This document shows, one piece after another, positions 26,217-36,190 of a stretch of 64,000 nucleotides of DNA. The notes under the pieces were generated by a model, which was given only the letters and a program-made list of their open reading frames with translations, had not been told where the DNA came from and searched no databases. The position numbers and the translations under genes are program-made. Source of the stretch: Williamsia maris (GTDB taxonomy: Bacteria; Actinomycetota; Actinomycetes; Mycobacteriales; Mycobacteriaceae); contig NZ_JAMTCJ010000002.1 of assembly GCF_024171815.1 (NCBI RefSeq), positions 1 to 64,000 on the forward strand. Direction: 5' to 3'. Within the stretch, counting starts at the first letter, position 1. Each line of letters starts with the position of its first letter.

Positions 26217-28024
26217 GCACGACTGATCCGGTGCCGGTGGTGATCGCCGGTGCCGGTTCGACCGGTGCCACCGCGGCACTGTTGCTCGCACGTCGCGGGA
26301 TCCCCACCAGCATCGTCGACCGGCGCGCAGACGAGCTCACCCATCCCGCGGCACACGTCATCCACGGGCGATCCCTGGAGATCTGGCGTGAGGCCGACCC
26401 CGCTCTCGCAGCAAAGATCTCCGCACTCGCGCCGCCGATCGAGTCGGTCAACCTCATCCGATGGTGTTCGGATCTGAACGGTCTTCCGCTCGGCGAGATC
26501 GACCTTGCGTCCCGGCCGGAACAACTCGCGCGGGTCAGGTCCCACAGCGATTTCCTCATCTCCCATGTCGGACAGCATCAGCTGATGCCCGTGCTGTGGT
26601 CGGCACTCGATCGTGAGCCACTCGTCGACTTCCGCCGGTCCACGCGGGTCGAGCACGTCGAGCAGCACGCCGACACGGTGACCGCGACGATGAGCACCGG
26701 CGAGAAGGTCACCGCGCGCTACGTCGTCGGTGCCGACGGCTCCAACAGCGAACTCCGCGAGTCCGCCGGGATCGCGATGCACGGTCCCGTGCTGGCGAGG
26801 ATGGGCAGCACGTTCTTCCGCGCGCCGGGGCTCCATCCCGCCGAGTCGCGCCCGCTGCTGAGTTGGATCTACCAGCCGAATTTCGCCGGCGTGATGATCG
26901 CCCACGCCGACGACCACTACGTACTGATGAACACCTACCTGCATCCCGACCAGGATGTGGCCAGTTCACGCGAGGACTACTGGGCCAGAACACTTCCCGA
27001 AGTACTGGGCGACGACCTCGACTTCGACATCGTCTCGACCGGGACCTGGACGATGACGTCGCAGACCGCGGAGTCCTTCCGTCGCGGACGTCTCATCCTG
27101 GCCGGCGACGCCGCACACCGATTCCCCCACACCGGCGGATACGGCCTCAACGGCGGTGTGCAGGATGCGCACAACATCGCGTGGAAGCTCGACGCCGTCC
27201 TCAGCGGCCGGGCCACCGATCGCCTCCTCGACACCTACGAGGTCGAACGACGCCCGGTGATCGATCTGTTCGCCCGACACAGCGTCGCCAACCACTTCGA
27301 GCTCGACTCCGCCACGAAGTACTTCGGGGTGACCAACTGGATGCTGCAGCGAGCGACCACGGCGATGTCGCGGCGTCCGTTGACGCTGCTACCGGGACGC
27401 ATCGCAGCCCCGCTCGCAGAACGGATCACGCGCGCCGGCCTGGCCCGCACCCGGATCCTCGCCTCGACGGGGTGGCGGGCGCAACGCGTGCGGGACCTGG
27501 TCGCCGGCAACATACCGGGACAACTCGCCCACTTCGTGTCCACCGGGCTCGAATACGGCTACCGGTACGACGGCCCCCTCATCTCGACCGAACCCGGCGA
27601 GCGCGAGCCCGCAATCGGCTCCGACGATGTCGTCGAGTACCGCCCGACCACGAGGCCCGGTGGGCGTCTGCCGCACATGGTCATCGACACCCCCGAGGGG
27701 CCGAGGTCGACCCTCGAACTGGTCGACACCCGACCGAACGCGCTGAGCGTGTTCACCTTCGACCCGTCGGGGTGGTCAGAACGCATGGGCATCGAGTCCG
27801 ACGCCCTGACGCCACTGACGACCCACATCGTCGACCTGGGAGATGCGACGTCACCGGAGACCGCTGTCGAGCTCTATGAGGTCGGTGTCCTCGGCGCTGT
27901 GGTGGTTCGCGCCGACGGCCACATCGTCTGGCGTACACGCATTCGAGCCACAGCTGTTGGCCCGGAAGTACTCGACGCCATCCGCCGCTCGTGGCTGCCC
28001 TACTTCCCACTCACCGATCGCTGA
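26213..28024 (+). CDS. FAD-dependent aromatic hydroxylase (class A monooxygenase)
   Basis: 603 residues from the GTG at 26213 that overlaps the previous stop; the longer upstream frame is a shadow of the VOC gene. FAD-binding motifs are GAGSTG at the N-terminus, the middle VVGADGSNSELRE (DG motif) and LILAGDAAHRFPHTGGYGLNGG (GD motif). A C-terminal thioredoxin-like domain without cysteines follows, as in MhpA/PheA/TfdB-type phenol hydroxylases. It would ortho-hydroxylate a phenolic substrate, giving the diol used by the preceding VOC enzyme. It ends 3 bp from the convergent thioesterase. Confidence 0.85.
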   Translation: MSTTDPVPVVIAGAGSTGATAALLLARRGIPTSIVDRRADELTHPAAHVIHGRSLEIWREADPALAAKISALAPPIESVNLIRWCSDLNGLPLGEIDLASRPEQLARVRSHSDFLISHVGQHQLMPVLWSALDREPLVDFRRSTRVEHVEQHADTVTATMSTGEKVTARYVVGADGSNSELRESAGIAMHGPVLARMGSTFFRAPGLHPAESRPLLSWIYQPNFAGVMIAHADDHYVLMNTYLHPDQDVASSREDYWARTLPEVLGDDLDFDIVSTGTWTMTSQTAESFRRGRLILAGDAAHRFPHTGGYGLNGGVQDAHNIAWKLDAVLSGRATDRLLDTYEVERRPVIDLFARHSVANHFELDSATKYFGVTNWMLQRATTAMSRRPLTLLPGRIAAPLAERITRAGLARTRILASTGWRAQRVRDLVAGNIPGQLAHFVSTGLEYGYRYDGPLISTEPGEREPAIGSDDVVEYRPTTRPGGRLPHMVIDTPEGPRSTLELVDTRPNALSVFTFDPSGWSERMGIESDALTPLTTHIVDLGDATSPETAVELYEVGVLGAVVVRADGHIVWRTRIRATAVGPEVLDAIRRSWLPYFPLTDR

Positions 28025-28027
28025 CGG

Positions 28028-28528
28028 TCAGGGACGCAGGATCACGCAACTGCTGGTGGCCGAGGCGAGCAGACGGTCGTTGCCGTCACGGATCTCCGCC
28101 TGCGCCAGCGCAGTTCGCCGCCCGGCGTGCACCACGGAACCGGTGCAGGTGATGAGTCCCGTGTCGGCGCGGATGCCGCGCAGGTATTTCACCGACAGAT
28201 CGAGGCTGGTGTAACCGACGCCCTCCTCGAGCATGGTCTGCACCGCGCATCCGGCCGCGGAGTCGAGGAGGGTCGCGATGATGCCGCCGTGCACCGATCC
28301 GATCGGGTTGTAGTGGTACTCGGCGGGCTCGAGGCTGAACACCACCCGACCGGATTCGGCCGAGACGAGCTGAGCACCGGTCAAGTTCATGATCGGAGGC
28401 GCGGGTACCTCGCCGGCGGCGAGTGCCTGCACGAACTGCAGTCCGGTCCGGCCGGCGGCGGCCGACGCGGTGGCCATCGGGTCGTCCCAGGTGATGGTGC
28501 GGGTGCGGGTGGTGGCATCGGTGGTCAT
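28028..28528 (-). CDS. PaaI-type hotdog-fold thioesterase
   Basis: 166 residues from the ATG at 28528. The hotdog core has the family motif NPIGSVHGGIIATLLDSAAG and the downstream SLDLSVKYLRG. Members hydrolyse acyl-CoA thioesters, often of hydroxyphenylacetyl- or benzoyl-CoA type. The start overlaps the stop of the HxlR regulator by 4 bp (ATGA), so the two form one transcript. It is convergent with the FAD hydroxylase. Confidence 0.85.
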   Translation of the reverse strand: MTTDATTRTRTITWDDPMATASAAAGRTGLQFVQALAAGEVPAPPIMNLTGAQLVSAESGRVVFSLEPAEYHYNPIGSVHGGIIATLLDSAAGCAVQTMLEEGVGYTSLDLSVKYLRGIRADTGLITCTGSVVHAGRRTALAQAEIRDGNDRLLASATSSCVILRP

Positions 28529-29034
28529 CGGTCCTCGTTCTCGGCTGTGTCGGCGGGGGTGATGGGGTCGGGTGCGGGACCGACGGCGATGGCGGTCTCG
28601 CGGCGGCGTACGAGATGGCCCTCGGTACAGCGCATCTCGGCGTGAACAGCGGCTCCGCAGTCGCGGTGCACGGTGTGGATCGGGGGTTCGGTGTCGCCGG
28701 ATGCCCACCGATCACCCCATTCTCGTAGTGCGGTGAGCACAACGCGGAGTTCGGCGCCCTTGCGGGTGAGCCGATAGTCGTGACGCTCGCGTTGTCCGGG
28801 CTCGCGATATGGACGTCGTTCGAGGATGCCCGCAGCGGTGAGTTCACCGAGACGCTTGGCCGCGGCCGACTCCGAGACGCCCACCCGTTCGGCGAAGTCG
28901 TCGAAGCGGCGGGTTCCGAGGAACGCCTCGCGCAGGAGCAGCATCGTCACACGGTTGCCGATCACGTCGAGGGCGTTGGCGATCGAGCAGTTGGTCAGCG
29001 TCCAGTCGGAACGGTCGGTGAGCAACTCGGTCAT
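28525..29034 (-). CDS. HxlR-family transcriptional regulator
   Basis: 169 residues. A winged-helix HxlR domain occupies residues 10-110: CSIANALDVIGNRVTMLLLREAFLG, then FDDFAERVGVSESAAAKRLGELTAAGIL and RHDYRLTRKGAELRVVLTALREWG. A C-terminal extension with CGAAVHAEMRCTEGHLV may bind metal or be redox-active. It forms an operon with the thioesterase and is divergent from the IclR gene. HxlR proteins usually sense reactive or phenolic small molecules. Confidence 0.88.
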   Translation of the reverse strand: MTELLTDRSDWTLTNCSIANALDVIGNRVTMLLLREAFLGTRRFDDFAERVGVSESAAAKRLGELTAAGILERRPYREPGQRERHDYRLTRKGAELRVVLTALREWGDRWASGDTEPPIHTVHRDCGAAVHAEMRCTEGHLVRRRETAIAVGPAPDPITPADTAENEDR

Positions 29035-29120
29035 GCCGCCAGCGTAGCAGTGCTGGCTTCTTGATCGGCTAGTCAGTTGGATACGACAGAGCGAAGCTCG
29101 GCCCGCTCTACCCTGTCGGC

Positions 29121-29870
29121 ATGGCCGACGAATTCGTACAGTCCCTCGCCCGCGGACTGTCGGTCATCACCGTGTTCGACGCCGAGCACGTGTCGATGAC
29201 ACTGACCGCCGTCGCCGCCCGCGCGGGTCTCAGTCGGGCCACCGCGCGGCGGCTGCTGCACACACTCGTCGAACTCGGCTACGTGCGATTCGCCGACGGC
29301 GAATTCGCGCTCACCCCACAGGTTCTGCGACTGGGCACGGCCTATCTCACCGGGCTGGGCCTTCCCGAGGTCGCGCAACCGCACCTCGCGACGTTGTCGG
29401 GCGACGTCGGCGAATCCACGTCGGCGGCGATTCTCGACGGCGACGACATCGTCTACGTCGCGCGCGTCGCGACGACCCACCGTCTGATGCGGGTCGGCAT
29501 CACCGTCGGCACCCGCTTCCCCGCGTGGGCGACCTCGATGGGACGCGTGCTGATCGCGGCCGAGGGCGCCGACGCGACCGCCCGGCTCACCGACCTGACG
29601 CTGCAACCCCTGACCCCGCGCACCCTGACCGATCCCGCGGACCTGGCCGCGGAGATCGCTCGCGTGGGCGAGCAGGGCTGGGCGCTGGTCGACGAGGAAC
29701 TCGAGGTCGGGCTGCGATCGATCGCGGTCCCGCTGCGCGACGCCGCCGACCGGGTCGTCGCGGCACTCAACATCTCCATGCACTCCGGTGGCGGCGATCC
29801 GCTCGCGCACCTCGACGCACTGCGGGCGACCGCGGAGAAGATCCGGGCCGACCTGTCGATGCTGGCGTGA
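29121..29870 (+). CDS. IclR-family regulator of pcaIJ
   Basis: 249 residues: an N-terminal winged helix (LARGLSVITVFDAEHVSMTLTAVAARAGLSRATARRLLHTL, in parts) and a C-terminal IclR effector domain (TSMGRVLIAAE; GWALVDEELEVGLRSIAVPLRD). It is similar in build to PcaR/PcaU activators of the beta-ketoadipate pathway. It directly precedes pcaIJ, and two perfect palindromes lie in the 89-bp gap between them, so it is the likely regulator of the CoA transferase. A degenerate half-site (AGAGCGAA) near 29089 may allow autoregulation. Confidence 0.88.
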   Translation: MADEFVQSLARGLSVITVFDAEHVSMTLTAVAARAGLSRATARRLLHTLVELGYVRFADGEFALTPQVLRLGTAYLTGLGLPEVAQPHLATLSGDVGESTSAAILDGDDIVYVARVATTHRLMRVGITVGTRFPAWATSMGRVLIAAEGADATARLTDLTLQPLTPRTLTDPADLAAEIARVGEQGWALVDEELEVGLRSIAVPLRDAADRVVAALNISMHSGGGDPLAHLDALRATAEKIRADLSMLA

Positions 29871-29891
29871 CGCCGCCTCGCTTGCTACTCT

Positions 29892-29925
29892 GTTCGCATA
29901 GCGAACGCCGGTTCGCAGAGCGAAC
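29892..29925. promoter_or_regulatory. Tandem IclR/PcaR operators
   Basis: GTTCGC-ATA-GCGAAC (29892-29906) and GTTCGC-AGA-GCGAAC (29911-29925): two perfect 15-bp palindromes with starts 19 bp apart, immediately upstream of pcaI. Confidence 0.8.
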
Positions 29926-29959
29926 GCAATGCCGGTCAAGTCGACACAGGAGTCGCACG

Positions 29960-30628
29960 ATGAGCATCACCACCTTCCATGACACCGCCGCTCAGGCGGT
30001 GGACGGCATCACCGACGGCGCCACCGTGTTGGTCGGCGGGTTCGGCATGGCCGGTATGCCGGTCACCCTGATCGACGCGCTGATCGACCAGGGCGCCACC
30101 GACCTCACCGTGGTGTCGAACAACGCGGGCAACGGCGACACCGGCCTCGCCGCGCTGCTCGCGAAACGTCGCGTCCGCAAGGTGATCTGCTCCTTTCCCC
30201 GGCAGTCCGACTCCTGGGTGTTCGACGGCCTCTACCGTGACGGCAACATCGAACTCGAGGTGGTCCCACAGGGGACGCTCGCCGAACGGATGCGCGCCGC
30301 AGGCGCCGGAATCGGCGGCTTCTACTGCCCGACCGGCGTCGGCACCCTGCTCGCCGAGGGCAAGGAGGTGCGCGAGATCGACGGTCGCACCCACGTTCTC
30401 GAGTTCCCGATCCGCGGCGATGTCGCACTCATCGGGGCTCATACCGCCGATCGGATGGGAAACCTGATGTATCGCAAGACAGCCCGCAATTTCGGTCCTG
30501 TGATGGCCACCGCCGCCGACACCACCATCGTCCAGGTGAACACCATCGTCGACACCGGAACGCTCGACCCCGAGGCCGTGGTCACCCCGTCGATCTACGT
30601 CGACCGCATCGTGGCGGTGCAGTCGTGA
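29960..30628 (+). CDS. pcaI: 3-oxoadipate CoA-transferase subunit A
   Basis: 222 residues from the ATG at 29960; a longer open frame is a shadow of the IclR gene. The CoA-transferase family I alpha-subunit signature GGFGMAGMPVTLIDAL is near the N-terminus, followed by SNNAGNGDTGLAALL and GVGTLLAEGKEVREIDGR. With PcaJ it moves CoA from succinyl-CoA to 3-oxoadipate in the cytoplasm. This is the step where the hydroxyquinol and protocatechuate branches in this window meet. A GTGA overlap joins it to pcaJ. Confidence 0.92.
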   Translation: MSITTFHDTAAQAVDGITDGATVLVGGFGMAGMPVTLIDALIDQGATDLTVVSNNAGNGDTGLAALLAKRRVRKVICSFPRQSDSWVFDGLYRDGNIELEVVPQGTLAERMRAAGAGIGGFYCPTGVGTLLAEGKEVREIDGRTHVLEFPIRGDVALIGAHTADRMGNLMYRKTARNFGPVMATAADTTIVQVNTIVDTGTLDPEAVVTPSIYVDRIVAVQS

Positions 30629-31287
30629 GCAGCGCAGGCGATGTCGTGACGCACACCGACGCACCGCGGTCGAAGGGCGCCATCGCCGCGGCGATCGCGG
30701 CGGACATCGCACACGGGTCGTTCGTCAATCTCGGTATCGGACAACCGACCCTGGTCGCCGACCACCTGCCCGCGGACTCCCAGATCGTGCTGCACACCGA
30801 GAACGGGATGCTGAACATGGGCCCGGCCGCGGTGGGCGACGAGATCGACCCGGACCTGACCAACGCAGGCAAGATCCCGGTCACCGAACTGCCCGGCGCC
30901 TCGTACTTCCACCACGCCGACTCGTTCGCGATGATGCGCGGCGGCCACCTCGACGTCTGCGTGCTCGGCGCCTTCCAGGTCTCCGCCGGCGGCGACCTCG
31001 CGAACTGGCACACCGGCGCACCCGACGCCATCCCCGCGGTCGGCGGGGCGATGGATCTGGCGATCGGCGCCAAGCAGGTCTTCGTCATGATGACGCTGCT
31101 GGCCAAGGACGGCACCCCGAAACTGGTACGCGAGTGCACCTATCCGCTGACCGGGGTCGGGTGCGTCACACGCGTCTACACCGACCTCGCCACGTTCGAT
31201 GTCGGTGCGGACGGGGTGTCGGTGCGCGACACGCACGGCATCGACCGCGACGGTCTCGCCGAGCTCCTCGACGTCACCCTGCACTGA
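30625..31287 (+). CDS. pcaJ: 3-oxoadipate CoA-transferase subunit B
   Basis: 220 residues, GTG start overlapping the pcaI stop. It carries the beta-subunit glutamate motif TENGMLNMGP (in LHTENGML) and FVNLGIGQPTLVADHL near the N-terminus, plus GGAMDLAIGAKQVFVMM. It partners PcaI. No pcaF thiolase follows, so the last step to acetyl-CoA and succinyl-CoA must be encoded elsewhere. Confidence 0.92.
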   Translation: MSSAGDVVTHTDAPRSKGAIAAAIAADIAHGSFVNLGIGQPTLVADHLPADSQIVLHTENGMLNMGPAAVGDEIDPDLTNAGKIPVTELPGASYFHHADSFAMMRGGHLDVCVLGAFQVSAGGDLANWHTGAPDAIPAVGGAMDLAIGAKQVFVMMTLLAKDGTPKLVRECTYPLTGVGCVTRVYTDLATFDVGADGVSVRDTHGIDRDGLAELLDVTLH

Positions 31288-31329
31288 CGTGTGCTTGACG
31301 CGGTGGCGAGGCGGGGCAACTGTGAACCC

Positions 31330-32271
31330 ATGACCTCGCTCACCGCGTTCTCCACCACCGACCTCCCGGTCGGTGACCGGGTGGCGGAATGGGAGCGGCA
31401 CAACGCGGCGCAGTTGATCGGCCTGCGGTGCACCACGCTCGACGGCGCCCGCCTCGACGCCAGCGAGGTCACCCGCACGCTGCCGTCGGTGCAGCTCGGT
31501 CGCGTGCAGGGGTCGGCCCACGTCGTCGAGCGCACCTCGTCGTCGGTGTCGGCGAATCCGGCCGATGCGGTGGTCATCTACCTGGTACTCGCGGGCAGCG
31601 GTTTCTTCCACCACACCGGCGGCGCGTTCCTGGTCGATCCCGGACACCTGGTCATCTGCGACGCCGACAAACCCTTCATGCGCGGCTTCTCGAGTGGCCT
31701 GACCGAGCTCGTCGTGAAGGTCCCGCGCGCAGTGGCCCGCGACCTCGTCGGACGCGACGTCGTCGGCGGACCGACGACGCTCGAGTTCGGCACCGGGTCG
31801 TCCGCGGACCTCCGAGGCGCTGCGTTGGCGCGGGCCGTCACCCGGTCGCTGGGCGCCGGCGATGACGAGACCGGCGACGCCGCCACGGAGTCCGAGGTTC
31901 TCGATCTCATCCGATCGGTACTCGACACCGACCGCCGCGCCGACACCGCCGTGTGGGCGGAGATCGAGGTCGTCGTGGCCCGGTCCGCGCACGACCCGTT
32001 GCTCGCCGCATCCGACATCGCCGCGGCCGTCGGCGTCAGTACCCGCCAGGTGTCGCGCCTGTTCGCCGCCCACGACACCTCGGTGTCGGCCTACATACTG
32101 CGGCGGCGACTCGACCGGGCACATCGCCTGCTGTCACAGGTCACCGGCCTGCGACCCACCATCGCTGCCGTCGCCGCCGACTGCGGTTTCTCTTCCCCGG
32201 CGTATTTCTCGCGGACATTTCGCGCGGCTTTCGGAGCGCCCCCCACCGACGTCCGCAACTCCGGTCGGTGA
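31330..32271 (+). CDS. AraC-family regulator (AraC_binding_2 type)
   Basis: 313 residues from the ATG at 31330. The N-terminal half is a cupin-like effector domain (GSGFFHHTGGAFLVDPGHLVICDADKPF). The C-terminal half has two AraC helix-turn-helix motifs (AAVGVSTRQVSRLFAAHDTSVSAYILRRRLDRA, in parts; IAAVAADCGFSSPAYFSRTFRAAFG). It lies just upstream of the resorcinol/hydroxyquinol genes in the same direction and probably activates them. Its start is 43 bp after pcaJ, so it may also be read from the pca promoter. Confidence 0.88.
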   Translation: MTSLTAFSTTDLPVGDRVAEWERHNAAQLIGLRCTTLDGARLDASEVTRTLPSVQLGRVQGSAHVVERTSSSVSANPADAVVIYLVLAGSGFFHHTGGAFLVDPGHLVICDADKPFMRGFSSGLTELVVKVPRAVARDLVGRDVVGGPTTLEFGTGSSADLRGAALARAVTRSLGAGDDETGDAATESEVLDLIRSVLDTDRRADTAVWAEIEVVVARSAHDPLLAASDIAAAVGVSTRQVSRLFAAHDTSVSAYILRRRLDRAHRLLSQVTGLRPTIAAVAADCGFSSPAYFSRTFRAAFGAPPTDVRNSGR

Positions 32272-32423
32272 CCGATCCCGCCGTCGCCGCTTGTCGGTTT
32301 CGGCCAGTTCCTGATCGAATTCCGCCTCCGTCGCAAGAGCGCAGAAGTAGCCGTCTGTGACGTGTGACACTGCCGTGGATGATCCGGTGCAACGGTGCGC
32401 GGATCCTCCACGAGAGGGACACC

Positions 32424-34229
32424 ATGGTTGCGTTCGACGACGGAATGGCCGACACCGCCCTGCCCGGCGAGCATCAGATCGACACCGACGTGCTGATCGT
32501 GGGATCCGGCCCCGCCGGGGCGTCGGCGGCGCTGTTCCTGTCCACCCTGGGCATCGCGAACATCATGATCACCAAATACCGGTGGACGGCGAACACACCG
32601 CGGGCGCACATCACCAACCAGCGGACCATGGAGATCCTGCGTGACGTCGGTGTCGAAGAGCAGGTGCTGGTCGAGGCGACACCGCACGAGTTGATGGGCG
32701 ACACCGTCTTCTGCACGTCGATCGCGGGTGAGGAACTCGGGCGCGTGCTCACCTGGGGCACGCACCCGGCTCGGCACGGCGACTACGTGCTCGCGTCGCC
32801 GTCGCTGAACTGCGACATCCCGCAGACCTACCTCGAACCCATCCTCGTGAAGAACGCGACGATGCGCGGCACGCAGACACGGTTCTCCACCGAGTACCTC
32901 TCGCACACCCAGGACGCGGACGGCGTCACCGTCCGAGTACTCGACCGGTTCAGCGGTACCGAGACGACCATCCGCGCGAAGTACCTCATCGGTGCCGACG
33001 GTGCGCGATCGCGCGTCGCCGACGACATAGACCTGCCGATGGAGGGGCGCATGGACATCGCGGGGTCGATGAACATCACCTTCACTGCCGACATGGCCGC
33101 GTTCGTCGGACATCGCCCGTCGGTTCTGTACTGGGTCATCCAGCCCGGCTCGAACGTCGGCGGCATCGGCGCCGGTCTCGTCCGCATGGTCCGGCCGTGG
33201 AACGAATGGCTGATCGTCTGGGGGTACGACATCGCGGGCGAACCGCCGTCGGTCGACGAGGCCGAGGCCGTCCGGATCGTGCGCAACCTCGTCGGCGATC
33301 CGGACCTCGAGGTGCAGATCACCGGCACCTCGTTGTGGGGCAACAACGAGCAGTACGCGACGCGACTGCAGTCCGGCCGTGTCTTCTGTGTCGGCGACGC
33401 CGTCCACCGGCATCCACCGAGCAACGGGCTGGGATCGAACACCTCGATCCAGGACTCGTACAACCTGGCGTGGAAGATCGCGGCGGTGCTGCGCGGCGAC
33501 GCCGGTTCCGGGCTGTTGGAGACCTACACCGCCGAGCGCGCGCCGGTCGCCGAACAGATCGTCAGGCGGGCCAACAAGTCCGGTCGCGAGTTCGTCCAGC
33601 TCTTCGACGCCCTCGGGGTCACCGGCGCGACCACCGAGGCGGAGATGATCGAGCAGATGGAGGAGCGCAAGGCCAACACGCCCGCCGGTGCACGCAAACG
33701 CGCCGCGATCGCCGCGGCGATGGACATCAAGAACTACGAGTTCAACGCGCACGGTGTGGAACTCGGTCAGTTCTACGTCTCCGACGCCGTCGTGTCCGCC
33801 GGCCCCGCGGCCGAACCGGTGCGTGACGCGGAGTTGTACTACCAGGCCTCCACGGTGCCCGGATCCCGCCTGCCGCACGTCTGGGTCGGCGACACCACGC
33901 ACCGGTACTCCACCCACGATCTCGCACCGTGCACGCAGTTCACGCTGTTCACCGGCATCGCGGGCGACGACTGGGCCGCGGCCGCCGACGCGGTGTCGCA
34001 ACAACTCGGGGTGACCGTACGAACAGTCGTCATCGGGCCGGGACGCGAGATCACCGATCTCTACTTCGACTGGGCCGCGGTCCGTGAGGTCGACGAATCC
34101 GGTGCCGTCCTGGTGCGGCCCGACAAGCACATCGCCTGGCGGGCAATGGATCTACCGACGGACCCGACCGGTGCGCTCCGCGACGCCATGACCGCCGTGC
34201 TGTGTCAGCCGGTGTCGGTGACCGCGTGA
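32424..34229 (+). CDS. FAD-dependent phenol hydroxylase, probable resorcinol hydroxylase
   Basis: 601 residues from the ATG at 32424 (GAGAGGGA upstream). FAD motifs are GSGPAGAS near residue 29, [13 protein letters not shown], and [22 protein letters not shown]. The sequence style is that of the 2,4-dichlorophenol 6-monooxygenase (TfdB) group. The next two genes process hydroxyquinol, so the logical reaction is resorcinol to hydroxyquinol, as in known resorcinol clusters of Corynebacterium and Rhodococcus. A chlorinated or nitrated phenol cannot be excluded. Its stop overlaps the reductase start. Confidence 0.87.
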   Translation: MVAFDDGMADTALPGEHQIDTDVLIVGSGPAGASAALFLSTLGIANIMITKYRWTANTPRAHITNQRTMEILRDVGVEEQVLVEATPHELMGDTVFCTSIAGEELGRVLTWGTHPARHGDYVLASPSLNCDIPQTYLEPILVKNATMRGTQTRFSTEYLSHTQDADGVTVRVLDRFSGTETTIRAKYLIGADGARSRVADDIDLPMEGRMDIAGSMNITFTADMAAFVGHRPSVLYWVIQPGSNVGGIGAGLVRMVRPWNEWLIVWGYDIAGEPPSVDEAEAVRIVRNLVGDPDLEVQITGTSLWGNNEQYATRLQSGRVFCVGDAVHRHPPSNGLGSNTSIQDSYNLAWKIAAVLRGDAGSGLLETYTAERAPVAEQIVRRANKSGREFVQLFDALGVTGATTEAEMIEQMEERKANTPAGARKRAAIAAAMDIKNYEFNAHGVELGQFYVSDAVVSAGPAAEPVRDAELYYQASTVPGSRLPHVWVGDTTHRYSTHDLAPCTQFTLFTGIAGDDWAAAADAVSQQLGVTVRTVVIGPGREITDLYFDWAAVREVDESGAVLVRPDKHIAWRAMDLPTDPTGALRDAMTAVLCQPVSVTA

Positions 34230-35293
34230 TCTTCACCCACGACACTCCGGCCCAACGCGTGCTCTTCGGCCACGGTCGCGCCGGCGAGCACCTCGCCGAC
34301 GAGGTCACCCGACTGGGCGCGACCCGGGTGATGGTCATCGCCACCCATCCCCACCCCGACGTCATCGGGACGATCCCCGTTGCGCTGCATCACGACGACG
34401 TCGCCCCGCACGTTCCGGTCGATGTCGCCGACCGTGCGCGTCAGGCCGCGCGCCACCACGACATCGACCTCCTGGTCTGCATCGGCGGTGGGTCCACGAC
34501 CGGCCTGGCCAAAGCCGTTGCGCTGACGAGTGGTATCCCGATCGTTGCGGTCCCCACGACCTACGCGGGATCGGAGGCCACCGACGTCTGGGGGCTGACC
34601 GAGGCCGGCCGCAAGACCACCGGCGTCGACCGTCGCGTGCTGCCGACGACTGTCGTCTACGACTCCGCGCTGACCGTCGGTCTCCCCGTAGAACTCAGCG
34701 TCGCGTCGGGACTCAATGCGTTGGCGCACTGCGTCGACTCGTTGTGGGGCCCACGCGCCGATCCGATCAACGCGTCGACGGCCGCCGCCGGGATCCGGGC
34801 GTTGAACGCCGGGCTGCCTGCCGTCGTCGAGGATGCCACCGACCGGGCTGGGCGAGACGAGATGCTGCTCGGCGCCTATCTGTCGGCCGTCGCCTTCGCC
34901 TCTGCGGGTTCGGGACTGCATCACAAGATCTGTCATGTCCTCGGTGGCGCCTACGACCTCCCGCACGCCCAGACCCACGCGGTGATCCTGCCGCACGTGC
35001 TGGCGTTCAACGCACCCGCCGCACCCGACGCGGCCCGGACGATCGCCGCGGCGTTCGGGACCGATTCCGCCGAGGACGGTCTGGCGAGACTCAGGAAGCG
35101 CGTCGATGCACCGACCGCTCTGTCGCCGTACGGTTTCGACGTGTCGATGATCCCCGATGCGGTCGCACGGATCCTCCCCGTGGTGCCCGAGTCCAACCCA
35201 CGTCCGGTCACCGAGAGCGACCTGACCACCATCCTGACCGCCGCCTGCACGGGCGACGCACCGATGACACACCCCCAGGAGGGCCGGAGATGA
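34226..35293 (+). CDS. Maleylacetate reductase
   Basis: 355 residues; GTG at 34226 overlaps the preceding stop. It belongs to the iron-type alcohol dehydrogenase superfamily: [14 protein letters not shown] and the metal/substrate motif [31 protein letters not shown] (in parts) are those of maleylacetate reductases. It reduces maleylacetate to 3-oxoadipate with NAD(P)H in the cytoplasm, feeding pcaIJ. It overlaps the dioxygenase gene by 4 bp. Confidence 0.93.
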   Translation: MIFTHDTPAQRVLFGHGRAGEHLADEVTRLGATRVMVIATHPHPDVIGTIPVALHHDDVAPHVPVDVADRARQAARHHDIDLLVCIGGGSTTGLAKAVALTSGIPIVAVPTTYAGSEATDVWGLTEAGRKTTGVDRRVLPTTVVYDSALTVGLPVELSVASGLNALAHCVDSLWGPRADPINASTAAAGIRALNAGLPAVVEDATDRAGRDEMLLGAYLSAVAFASAGSGLHHKICHVLGGAYDLPHAQTHAVILPHVLAFNAPAAPDAARTIAAAFGTDSAEDGLARLRKRVDAPTALSPYGFDVSMIPDAVARILPVVPESNPRPVTESDLTTILTAACTGDAPMTHPQEGRR

Positions 35294-36189
35294 CATCCGA
35301 GAACGCACCGACCGTCTCACCGACACAGGAAGCCCGCGAGGACGAGCTCGTCGATCGGGTCGTGGCCTCGTTCGACACCGCCGACAACCCACGACTCCGC
35401 GATGTGATGCAGTCCCTCACCCGCCACCTGCACGCCTTCATCCGCGACGTCCGACTCACCGAGGACGAGTGGAACACGGCCATCGAATTCCTCACCGCCA
35501 CCGGACACATCACCGACGATCGACGCCAGGAGTTCATCCTGCTGTCGGATGTCTTCGGTGCGTCCATGCAGACCGTGACGGTGAACAACGAGGCCCGCGG
35601 CGAGGCCACCGAGGCCACGGTGTTCGGACCGTTCTTCGTCGAGGACTCCCCCGAGATCCCGATCGGTGGCGACATCGCCGGCGGGGCGAGCGGTCAACCC
35701 TGCTGGGTCGAGGGCACGGTCCGGACGGCGGACGGGCAGCCGCTCGCGGGCGCGCGACTCGAGGTGTGGGAAGCCGATGACAACGGGCTCTACGACGTCC
35801 AGTACGACGAGCAACGCACGAGTGCCCGCGCCCACCTGTTCAGCGACACCGACGGTCGGTACGCGTTCTGGGCACTCACCCCGACGCCGTACCCCATCCC
35901 GCACGACGGGCCCGTGGGGTCGCTGCTCGCCGCGGTCGGCCGGTCACCCATGCGCGCGTCGCATCTGCATTTCATGGTGACCGCGCCCCGTATGCGCCGG
36001 CTGGTCACCCACATCTTCGTCCGCGGCGACGAGCTACTCGGATCGGATTCGGTGTTCGGGGTGAAGGAATCACTGGTCATGGACTTCGTCGAGCAGACGG
36101 CCGGGACGCCCACACCCGACGGTCGCGACCTCGACGGGTCCACCTGGGCGCGTGTCGAGTTCGACATCGCGCTGGCGGACGCGGAGTAG
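35290..36189 (+). CDS. Hydroxyquinol 1,2-dioxygenase (intradiol)
   Basis: 299 residues. The N-terminal dimerisation helices ([19 protein letters not shown]) and the intradiol core are typical: [44 protein letters not shown] and RASHLHFMV, which supply the Tyr/Tyr/His/His Fe(III) ligands. It cleaves hydroxyquinol to maleylacetate, the substrate of the preceding enzyme. It is last in the three-gene operon, and its stop is one base from the convergent pcaL stop, so no terminator fits between them. Confidence 0.93.
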   Translation: MTSENAPTVSPTQEAREDELVDRVVASFDTADNPRLRDVMQSLTRHLHAFIRDVRLTEDEWNTAIEFLTATGHITDDRRQEFILLSDVFGASMQTVTVNNEARGEATEATVFGPFFVEDSPEIPIGGDIAGGASGQPCWVEGTVRTADGQPLAGARLEVWEADDNGLYDVQYDEQRTSARAHLFSDTDGRYAFWALTPTPYPIPHDGPVGSLLAAVGRSPMRASHLHFMVTAPRMRRLVTHIFVRGDELLGSDSVFGVKESLVMDFVEQTAGTPTPDGRDLDGSTWARVEFDIALADAE

Positions 36190-36190
36190 G

